DNA of 64,000 nt from positions 1-64,000 of the forward strand of contig NZ_JBBYXL010000016.1 in the NCBI RefSeq assembly GCF_039655865.1, in the 5' to 3' direction. Made by a program: the position numbers and the translations under genes. Origin of the DNA: Prosthecobacter sp. SYSU 5D2 (lineage in GTDB: Bacteria > Verrucomicrobiota > Verrucomicrobiia > Verrucomicrobiales > Verrucomicrobiaceae). Positions within the stretch are counted from its first letter, which is position 1; every line of letters begins with the position of its first letter. Positions 18,414 through 25,812 of the stretch are shown here, piece after piece. Under the pieces are notes generated by a model, which made no database searches, was not told where the DNA came from, and saw nothing but the letters and a program-made list of their open reading frames with translations.

Positions 18414-19301
18414 ATGAAACGCCTTTCCTTCCTGCCGCTGGTTTTCCTCCTTGCCCACTGCACCGCTCCACAACCGGGGAGCAATGCTGACAGCCTTCCG
18501 CCGGCGGCCACACGCGGCCTGCCTCAGATCATCAACGTCTCCGCCTATGACCCGAAAGAGCGCCAGCGGGAAGGCCGCAGTTATTCGGAGAACGATGTCT
18601 CCGCCCTGCGCGCCAACGGCGCCAGCGGCCTCATCGCCCGGGCGGGCAAGGGTGGCAACCTGGACACCAAATGCGCCAATTTCCTCACCGCTGCAGATCG
18701 TGCCGGGATGCTGGTGGGCGTTTATTACCGTCTGCAAAACCATGTGGATGCCGTCGCCCAGGCGGACCAGTTTATTAACCGTGCTCAGTCGCTGGCCCGC
18801 AGCCGTTCCTGGAATGCTTCCTCGCTGCTCCTGTGTGGAGACTTCGATGCCAACTCCCGCCTCTCGGATATCCTGCGCTTCATGGACAGGGTGGAGTCCC
18901 GCACCGGGGTCGTCCCCGTAGCTTATCTGGAAAACAGCGCCCATTTAAAAATCCTCCTGGGAAATGCCGATGCCACCACCAAAGCCAAACTCCGCCGCAT
19001 GCCCTACTGGCTGGCCCTATACTCTCACGAAAGCGGTGCAGGGCCGCAGTTCCCTGCCCCAGGGAATCCTAAAGGCCTCGTCAACCAGTACCGCGTCTGG
19101 TCTGACTGGACCCTCTGGCAGTATGGCGGTGTGGACTGGGAAGGCGGCCGCTCACGCCCCAAGGTGTATAACCACGGCCCCTGGCGTTTCAGTCCCTACT
19201 TTGGCAACATGGACCGTCCGCTGGAGCGCAATGTTTTCAATGGTTCTCCTGCCGCCCTCCAGAACTTCTGGAAGCGCCATGGCCTGCCACTCAAGCGTTG
19301 A
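18414..19301 (+). CDS. GH25-like lipoprotein with altered active site
   Basis: A 295-residue lipoprotein (lipobox LAHC, Cys16) with the glycoside hydrolase family 25 (lysozyme) TIM-barrel pattern: NVSAYDP, GLIARAGKGGNLD, FLTAADRAGMLVGVYYRL, LLCGDFDAN and a final WTLWQYGG. In active GH25 enzymes the first strand carries an Asp (ID-V-S) and the fourth a DxE pair. Here these read Asn41 (INVS) and Asp143-x-Asp145, so two of three acidic residues are changed. It may be a weak or non-catalytic wall-binding protein. It is followed 33 bp downstream by another lipoprotein gene. Confidence 0.78.
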   Translation: MKRLSFLPLVFLLAHCTAPQPGSNADSLPPAATRGLPQIINVSAYDPKERQREGRSYSENDVSALRANGASGLIARAGKGGNLDTKCANFLTAADRAGMLVGVYYRLQNHVDAVAQADQFINRAQSLARSRSWNASSLLLCGDFDANSRLSDILRFMDRVESRTGVVPVAYLENSAHLKILLGNADATTKAKLRRMPYWLALYSHESGAGPQFPAPGNPKGLVNQYRVWSDWTLWQYGGVDWEGGRSRPKVYNHGPWRFSPYFGNMDRPLERNVFNGSPAALQNFWKRHGLPLKR

Positions 19302-19334
19302 GTTTTGCGGATCCCTCCGTATAAGCATCCACTC

Positions 19335-19916
19335 ATGAACCCTTTGTCCTTGCTCCCTTTCATGACACAAAGCATTCGGCGGGCTGGGACCGCTGCCATG
19401 CTGGCTTTCCTGGCCAGTTGCAGCACCCCGAAGGATGCAACGGAACCAGTTGAAACGCTAGAAACGGCGGAAACGTTTTCCTCGCCCGCCGCTGAGACCC
19501 CGGCTGCTGCACCTACCGATCCTGCCGTCAGCCTGTCGGAAAGATCCCTCTTGGAAATGACCTTTGAGGAAGCCCAGGCCCTCAGTCCCCAGAACCTCCA
19601 GGTCGGCCCCCTATATCGCGTCGCTGCGGATGCGGTGGAAGTCCTCAAAACAGACCGCGCTGGCAACCCCGTCAAGGTGCTTGCCAAGGGCCATGTCTTT
19701 TTGGAAATGGACCTCGGTGAACGTGCCACCGGACTCTGCGACGAAGCCACCGTGAGCATCCGTGACATCTTGCTTGAGGGCAATCCCATGGTCAAACAAG
19801 GCGTCAACGTCGCCAAATCCACTTCGGAGAAAACCACCATGTTCATCCACTATGACCGCCTCAACATCCGGGGCCGTTATGAGATTGTGAAGCTGGAGGA
19901 CATGCCCCTGTTCTGA
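19335..19916 (+). CDS. Lipoprotein of unknown function
   Basis: A 193-residue predicted lipoprotein with a positively charged n-region, hydrophobic core and lipobox LASC followed by STP. A Glu/Thr/Ala/Pro-rich linker follows. The C-terminal globular part is beta-rich (VLAKGHVFLEMDLGERATGLCDEATVSIRDILLEG) and has no motif I recognise. Start at ATG 19335; an ATG at 19362 (MTQSIRR) would give a more standard signal length. It lies close behind the GH25-like gene and may be co-transcribed. Confidence 0.65.
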   Translation: MNPLSLLPFMTQSIRRAGTAAMLAFLASCSTPKDATEPVETLETAETFSSPAAETPAAAPTDPAVSLSERSLLEMTFEEAQALSPQNLQVGPLYRVAADAVEVLKTDRAGNPVKVLAKGHVFLEMDLGERATGLCDEATVSIRDILLEGNPMVKQGVNVAKSTSEKTTMFIHYDRLNIRGRYEIVKLEDMPLF

Positions 19917-20093
19917 GTTCGGTATAGATCACTCTTCCGGCACCAGTTCATGCTTCAGGGTAAAGGGATCCAAGCCGGGTCCCGATGCCATTTAGCCTAC
20001 ACACATGTCGAAATATTCTTCGTGATTAATTCGTTTATGTCCGAAAGCTGACTAGAATAAGCGGAAAGCATAACCCTTAGCCTGAGTTCCCTT

Positions 20094-21506
20094 ATGTTGA
20101 AATATCTCCGCAAATATTCCATTGCCACAGGCATTTTTGCAGCCTGCGCCTTCATGGTGCCATCAGCACCGGCAGATGACGGCCAGTTAGGCAGATTAGA
20201 AGTGCAGGATTTCATGGGGAAAAAGGTCTATGAAAATGCACGTGTTATCGGCCCCACCGACAAGGGCTTGAAAGTGGTGCACGATGCAGGCATCTCCATC
20301 ATCGCCTTTAAAAACCTGCCCCCTCACATCCTCGCCAAGTATCCCCAGACTGAGGCACCAAAAATGGAGGATCTAAAACCCGCCCCTGTCCCGCCGACGA
20401 CAGCAGCCAAGCCTGAGGGCACCCAAGTGAACCCCGGTGTACCTGGTGCCGCGGTATCCTCTTTTGATCCGAACTGCCTTGTGCTGATCAGGACTGATGG
20501 CGGAGCCGGGTCGGGTTTCATTGCCTCCACTGGGGGCAAGAGCTACGTCTACACCAATGCGCATGTACTTTGTGGAACGCCAGGCTCCTTCACGAAAAAA
20601 ATTGTCAGTATCAAGACCGCCAGCGGGAGAACCCTCCCGCTCCCTCCCGAGTTGGAACTGTCCGACTCCTATGATGCAAATTCTCCTGGCGGACTGGAAG
20701 ACATCGCGCGCTTTCCAGTGACCTTGCTGGAGGGGGAAACGGCCTATGAAATCAAGCCCTTCGATGTGACAGGATCCATGAACCGCAATGTGGTGGCCTA
20801 TGGCAACAGTGCCGGAATGGATGTTGTCACCTCCCTCAAAGGCCAGATTCTGGGCCTGGGCACCGACCGGATCGAAATAAGCTGTGAAATCGTCGGCGGA
20901 AACAGTGGGGGACCCGTGGTTCTGGAAGATGCAAAGCAGGTCATTGGAATTTCCACTTACCTGTCTGCCAAAGGAACGCGGGACATTTGGAGCAAGAATA
21001 CCGTTTTTGATGGAGTCCGCCGCTTTGCCGTCCGGCCTGAACAGGTCACCAAATGGCGAAAGATGTCCCTCGGCGCGCTTCTCCATGGTCTCAGTGAGCT
21101 TGAGGCCTTTGACCGGGATACTCTGACATTAGCCGCCGCCTGTTATCTGAATCCCAGACCCAATCGCGGCGGATTTGACATGCCCACCTTGTCGAGGGGT
21201 GACTTTGTGGTGAAGCAGATCATCATTGATGGCGGGCGTCATCCATTGGGTGCAACGATTTCGAATGGCATTGCCCGTGTCAATCAGCGGCTGGGAGCTT
21301 CTTCCTCCACGATATCCATGCAAGGGGTGGTCCCCGTTTTTTCCGAGTTTTTCTCGTCGGTAACACAAAAATCAAATGCGCAGATCACCTCGATACAAAT
21401 GTCGGACCGGGCTCCCTATGTCCGACAGTTTTTTGCCGAACTCATCGAGACTCGAAAGGCTGTCCATGCCCAGTTTGTGCAAGAGGGCCTAACCCGGTTC
21501 AGATAA
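20094..21506 (+). CDS. Exported trypsin-like serine protease
   Basis: A 470-residue secreted protein. Signal peptide (GIFAACAFMVPSAPADD), then an N-terminal SHD1-like module (DFMGKKVYENARVIGPTDKGLKV), a Pro-rich linker, and a trypsin-like/DegP-type peptidase domain. The triad is His157 (TNAHVL), Asp203 (LEDIARF) and Ser271 (GGNSGGPV). The last 170 residues are helical and unassigned. No PDZ domain is visible, which differs from DegP. It has its own upstream gap of 177 bp, in which no clear promoter stands out. Confidence 0.82.
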   Translation: MLKYLRKYSIATGIFAACAFMVPSAPADDGQLGRLEVQDFMGKKVYENARVIGPTDKGLKVVHDAGISIIAFKNLPPHILAKYPQTEAPKMEDLKPAPVPPTTAAKPEGTQVNPGVPGAAVSSFDPNCLVLIRTDGGAGSGFIASTGGKSYVYTNAHVLCGTPGSFTKKIVSIKTASGRTLPLPPELELSDSYDANSPGGLEDIARFPVTLLEGETAYEIKPFDVTGSMNRNVVAYGNSAGMDVVTSLKGQILGLGTDRIEISCEIVGGNSGGPVVLEDAKQVIGISTYLSAKGTRDIWSKNTVFDGVRRFAVRPEQVTKWRKMSLGALLHGLSELEAFDRDTLTLAAACYLNPRPNRGGFDMPTLSRGDFVVKQIIIDGGRHPLGATISNGIARVNQRLGASSSTISMQGVVPVFSEFFSSVTQKSNAQITSIQMSDRAPYVRQFFAELIETRKAVHAQFVQEGLTRFR

Positions 21507-21540
21507 GGCTTTCCACCATTAAAAGCGTGCCTAAAAAACG

Positions 21541-22944
21541 TTATAGTTCTGGAAATACTGCCGTCAGGTCCAGCGGATCCTCCATCTTCTTTTGCAGATC
21601 GCGGAGCTGCTTGAACAGGGTCTTCACCCGCTCCTTTTGCTCCGCTTGGCCGGCCAGGTCATGCAGCTCATCGGGATCTTCGGTCACGTGGTAAAGCCGC
21701 AGTTTTTTGGCCACAGGATAGGCGATGAGTTTCCAACCATCGGCGATGATGGCTCGCTGAAGGTTCAGGTAGGCTCCATAGACAGGGGCTGCGGTGGGTG
21801 CGGAGGACCCGTCCCGGATCAATGGCAGCAGGCTTTTGAACTCGACGTCCTGAGGTTTGCCGCCGGCCAGGTCCAGGCTGGTGGCCATGACATCCTGTAG
21901 GTAGATGGGCGCGCCCACTTTCCCGGGCTGCACGCCGGGGCCTTTGACCATGAAGGGCACGCGCAGGCTGTGTTCATACATGTTCTGTTTGCCTAACAAA
22001 CCATGCTTGCCCACGGCCAGACCGTGGTCGGCGGTGAAGAAGATCCAGGTATTCTCCGCCTGGCCGCTGGCATCCAGGGCCGCTAGAATACGGCCGATCT
22101 GTGCATCCAGATGAGTGATCAGCGCATAGTATTCGGCCCGGTGCGTCTTGACGGCAAATTCCGTGCGGGGAAACGGGGCCAGCTTCTCATCCCGCAGGGG
22201 ATAGCAGCCGATCTCCTTTTTATACGGGTATTCCGGCTGATAGCTGGCCGGGATGGCGATGCGGTCCAGCGGATACTTGGACACATACTCCGCCGGTGCC
22301 TGGCGGGGATCATGCGGGGCATTGAAGGCCACATACATAAAGAAAGGTTTCGTCTTGCCCAGGCCGCTTTGCAAGAAACCCACGGCATCATCCGCCGTCA
22401 CCTCGCTCCAGTGCTTGCCGCCCTGCCAGAAGCCGCCCTGGGCGGGATCGGACGGGCTCCAGACATCCGGCTGGCCAGCAATGGGGCGGTTGTACGCCGC
22501 CGGTGTATCCTTGGGCATCCCTCCACGGACATTGGCGGTGCGGCCGAAACACTTGTCCGCAGGCACCGCCACATGCCACTTGCCAGTCATCAGGGTTTCA
22601 TATCCGTGGGCCGCCATGCGCTGGGACCACATCTGGCCCTCCTTTTGCGCCTGTGGAAGGTTCACCTGCTGCGCCCGCCACACATGCTTGCCGGTATTCA
22701 GCATGGTGCGGCTGGCCACGCAGACTGCTCCGCTCCAGGAGCCCATGTTATACGCATGGGTGAAGACTTTGCTTCTCTCCGCCAGTCGGTCCAGGTTCGG
22801 CGTCTCAATGTCCGTTTTTTCAAAATGGCGGACTGCATCATAAGTATAGTCATCGGCAAAGAGGAACAGGATGTTCGGTTTCTCCGCCGCACTGAGGCTG
22901 ATGGGCAAAAGGCAGGCGCAAAGGACAAGAAGCTTCGAATACAT
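21541..22944 (-). CDS. Secreted sulfatase (iduronate-2-sulfatase-like)
   Basis: A 467-residue type I sulfatase that removes sulfate esters, probably from algal or animal polysaccharides. Signal peptide ends near SLSAAEKP. Ca-binding NILFLFADD comes next, then the formylglycine motif CVASR (Cys75-Arg79), which is the permitted C-x-A-x-R variant of the usual CxPxR. TGKWH and the C-terminal HGLAVGKHGLLGKQNMYEHSLRVPF block are also present. A formylglycine-generating enzyme must mature Cys75; none is encoded nearby. It is convergent with the protease gene. Confidence 0.93.
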   Translation of the reverse strand: MYSKLLVLCACLLPISLSAAEKPNILFLFADDYTYDAVRHFEKTDIETPNLDRLAERSKVFTHAYNMGSWSGAVCVASRTMLNTGKHVWRAQQVNLPQAQKEGQMWSQRMAAHGYETLMTGKWHVAVPADKCFGRTANVRGGMPKDTPAAYNRPIAGQPDVWSPSDPAQGGFWQGGKHWSEVTADDAVGFLQSGLGKTKPFFMYVAFNAPHDPRQAPAEYVSKYPLDRIAIPASYQPEYPYKKEIGCYPLRDEKLAPFPRTEFAVKTHRAEYYALITHLDAQIGRILAALDASGQAENTWIFFTADHGLAVGKHGLLGKQNMYEHSLRVPFMVKGPGVQPGKVGAPIYLQDVMATSLDLAGGKPQDVEFKSLLPLIRDGSSAPTAAPVYGAYLNLQRAIIADGWKLIAYPVAKKLRLYHVTEDPDELHDLAGQAEQKERVKTLFKQLRDLQKKMEDPLDLTAVFPEL

Positions 22945-23042
22945 GGGAGGAGTGCAAACGAACGAAACTTCCCGTCATTTCAACCCATCCCGCTGGCGTG
23001 CTGTGTGCTTGTCTGAAAGCCGAACTTCATCTATCTGTGCCC

Positions 23043-24305
23043 ATGTCCCAATCCCCCCCGTCTGCTGTGGAAAAGCCTCAAGAGGTGCTCATCCTGGGAG
23101 GTGGCTTTGCCGGCCTGTCCTGCGCCAAGGGGCTGGATGATCCCCGCTTTCACGTGACCCTGGTGGACCGCTGGAACCATCACCTCTTTCAGCCCCTGCT
23201 CTATCAAGTGGCCACAGCCGGCCTTTCCACCACCGAGATCGCCCAGCCGCTGCGCTCCATCCTATCGGATTACAAGAACGTCACTACGCTCATGGATGAG
23301 GTGGTGCGCATTGACCTGGAGGGCAAGCAGGTCATCACCAAGGAGCGCACCCTGCCCTATGATCACCTGGTCATCGCCCTGGGAGCCAAGACAGGGTTCT
23401 TTGGCCGCAATGAATGGGAACCCTTCACCTTCGGCCTGAAGAGCCTGGAGGATGCCATGAACATCCGTCGGGAAGTGCTGCTGGCTTATGAGAAAGCCGA
23501 GGCCGCCAATGATCCTGCGGAGACGGCGCGGCTGCTGACCATGGTCATCGTCGGTGGCGGACCCACTGGCGTGGAGATGGCAGGCTCCCTGGCGGAACTG
23601 GCCAAGGTGGTGCTGCGGGAGGACTTCCGGCACATTGACCCGGCACAATCCAACGTGCATCTCATTGAGGCAGGACCGAAGCTCCTGCCAGTCTTCCCGG
23701 ACACGCTGACCGACTATACCCGCGAGCACTTGGAGGAGTTGGGAGTGAAGGTGCACCTCAACTGCCCGGTGAAGGAAGTGGGGCAGGGGTATGTCATTGC
23801 CGGAGAGCAGCGCATCGAGGCCAACATCATCGTCTGGGCCGCGGGCGTGGAGGCCAGCCCGGTGACCAAGACACTGGCCGGCGTTCCCCTGGACCGGGGC
23901 GGGCGCATCCAGGTGCAGCCGGACCTCAGCCTGCCGGACTATCCTCAGGTTTACGCCGCCGGAGATCTCGTCAGCCTCACCGATGTCAATAAGGTACGCG
24001 TGCCCGGCGTCTGCCCCGCCGCCATCCAGATGGGCCAGCACATCGCCAAAGTCATCCTGAAGGGCGACCGCATCCCCTATGCCTATTGGGACAAGGGCAG
24101 CATGGCCACCATTGGGCGCAAGGCCGCCGTGGCCATGTTCAAAGGCATGAACTTCCGCGGTTTCTTCGCCTGGCTCATGTGGCTGTTCGTCCACCTGCTG
24201 TTCCTGGTCGGCATGAGAAATCGCGCCGCCGTCTTTCTGCACTGGGTGTGGTCCTACTTCACCTGGCAGCGCGGGGCACGGATCATCCTGAACCGGGACG
24301 AATAA
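23043..24305 (+). CDS. ndh: Type II NADH:quinone oxidoreductase (NDH-2)
   Basis: A 420-residue single-subunit, non-proton-pumping NADH dehydrogenase that feeds quinones in the inner membrane. Seen: FAD-binding GGGFAGLSCAKGL, NADH-binding VIVGGGPTGVEMAGSLAEL, the NDH-2 quinone-site region with NHHLFQPLLYQVATAGLS, and the C-terminal AAGDLV FAD contact. The last 60 residues are hydrophobic and amphipathic (FFAWLMWLFVHLLFLVG), the membrane anchor. Start at ATG 23043 (MSQSPPSAVE); the longer open frame has no similarity. Confidence 0.93.
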   Translation: MSQSPPSAVEKPQEVLILGGGFAGLSCAKGLDDPRFHVTLVDRWNHHLFQPLLYQVATAGLSTTEIAQPLRSILSDYKNVTTLMDEVVRIDLEGKQVITKERTLPYDHLVIALGAKTGFFGRNEWEPFTFGLKSLEDAMNIRREVLLAYEKAEAANDPAETARLLTMVIVGGGPTGVEMAGSLAELAKVVLREDFRHIDPAQSNVHLIEAGPKLLPVFPDTLTDYTREHLEELGVKVHLNCPVKEVGQGYVIAGEQRIEANIIVWAAGVEASPVTKTLAGVPLDRGGRIQVQPDLSLPDYPQVYAAGDLVSLTDVNKVRVPGVCPAAIQMGQHIAKVILKGDRIPYAYWDKGSMATIGRKAAVAMFKGMNFRGFFAWLMWLFVHLLFLVGMRNRAAVFLHWVWSYFTWQRGARIILNRDE

Positions 24306-24314
24306 CCAAAAGTA

Positions 24315-25604
24315 TCACTGGCCGCGCATGGCCCGCACGTGAGTGAGTGCGGCCTCGGTCATGAACTTGCTGGCCTCAGGGCTGCTTTTGTGGCCCGTCA
24401 GCGGCATGGTGAGGATGCTTTTGGGCACCGTCAGCGCATTGTAGGCGGCATAAACGCTGGTGGGCGGGCAGACGGTGTCAATGAATCCCACAGTAATCGC
24501 CGCACCCTGGCACTTGGCGCGGCTGGCGAAGTTCACATTGTCAAAGTAACGAGCAGTTTGCAGCTCGGCCTCCACCGGTTTGCCTTCGATGTGGGTGACT
24601 AACTTGGGCCAGCCATTGATGCGGCCCACGACGCTGCCCGTGTGATCGCAGCCGGCGGGCACGCCGGCACAGAAGAAGGTGACGCGCTCGTCCAGCCCGG
24701 CGGCGGCGAAGGCCTGAAAGCCGCCCTGGCTGCTGCCATAGACGATGAGCGTCTTGCCATCCCACTCCGGCTGCGCCGTCAGGAAATCCAGCGCGCGGAT
24801 CACGCGCAGGAACATGCTTTTGAAGTAGTTTTTCTCGCGGTCATCCCGGCCCTGATATCGGTAGTTCAGCAGGGCACCGGCCGCCTGTTCGTCATAAAAT
24901 TCTGTGGGCTTGCCGTTAGGCAGGCCGTGCGCATTGATGTCCATGGCCAGCATGCCGCCTTCACGCGCAGACCACGACAAAATTCCCATGCTGGAGCCGC
25001 CCACACCTGCGCCATGGACGAATAAAATGGCCGGACAGCTTTTGGCCTTCGCCTCCTTCGGCCTGCCATAATAGCCGGACACCGGAGCTCCCAAGCAGGT
25101 GATCTGCGCATCAAAGGCATCCACATTGGCCACCGTGCTTTTCACTGGAGTGAGAGTGGATTTCATCTCCACCTTGGCCAGCGCGGCTTTTTGGGCGGTC
25201 CAAAAGGCGTCAAAATCGTCCGGCACGGGCAGGCTGGGCTGGATCTTCAGCGGGCTGAAGGCGGCCCCGGCCTGGGCGAATTCTTTCTGGCCTGGCAGGC
25301 TGAATCGCATCAGCAAAAAACCCGGCTCATCCAGAGTGCCTGTGATGCTGGCTTTGCCATTCTTGATTTCCACCGTTTCTTCCCGCTTCGGCTCCACGCC
25401 ATCTTTGGACAGAATGCAGATGACCTTGCCATGGGATAAAGATTTTCCTTGTTCAGTTACTTCCAGATCAAACCGGACAGTCTCTCCCACCTCGTAAACA
25501 GCCTTTGGCCGGCCGGTCACGGCTTTCAAGGAATAAGCCGGCTTTGGGGCCGTCTGGGCGGCCAGTGGGAAGGCGATGGCTAGAAATAAGAGGCTGCGGA
25601 TCAT
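24315..25604 (-). CDS. Secreted acetylxylan esterase family (AXE1) protein
   Basis: A 429-residue exported carbohydrate esterase of the AXE1/cephalosporin C deacetylase type (CE7-like). Signal peptide (LLFLAIAFPLAAQ), then a beta-sandwich-like N-terminal region of about 120 residues, then the alpha/beta hydrolase domain starting FDAFWTAQKAALAKV. The triad: Ser in YGSSQGGFQA, Asp in GFIDTVCPPTSVY, His in TGHKSSPE. Its target is probably acetylated xylan or oligosaccharides. It is convergent with ndh. Confidence 0.86.
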   Translation of the reverse strand: MIRSLLFLAIAFPLAAQTAPKPAYSLKAVTGRPKAVYEVGETVRFDLEVTEQGKSLSHGKVICILSKDGVEPKREETVEIKNGKASITGTLDEPGFLLMRFSLPGQKEFAQAGAAFSPLKIQPSLPVPDDFDAFWTAQKAALAKVEMKSTLTPVKSTVANVDAFDAQITCLGAPVSGYYGRPKEAKAKSCPAILFVHGAGVGGSSMGILSWSAREGGMLAMDINAHGLPNGKPTEFYDEQAAGALLNYRYQGRDDREKNYFKSMFLRVIRALDFLTAQPEWDGKTLIVYGSSQGGFQAFAAAGLDERVTFFCAGVPAGCDHTGSVVGRINGWPKLVTHIEGKPVEAELQTARYFDNVNFASRAKCQGAAITVGFIDTVCPPTSVYAAYNALTVPKSILTMPLTGHKSSPEASKFMTEAALTHVRAMRGQ

Positions 25605-25812
25605 GAGCCAGATTCAACGGCGAAATGAAGGAAAGTCTGTCGTCGGGCCTTCGCTCTTTTCTTGAGGAAATCAGCAAGGCTGAACGTTTGAGGTGCCAGG
25701 CAAGTCAAAGCGCTGGCTTGACCCTGGCCCGTGCTCGTTGCAAGTTTGTTGTTAAGCGTTAAATCCGCGCCCATCCCCCATTCATCATGACAACCCCCGC
25801 CGCACGCCTTGC

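Noticed and set aside
21541-22944. The sulfatase as inactive because CxPxR is not present
   Set aside because: C-x-A-x-R (CVASR) is an accepted variant of the formylglycine motif, and the other metal ligands are present.
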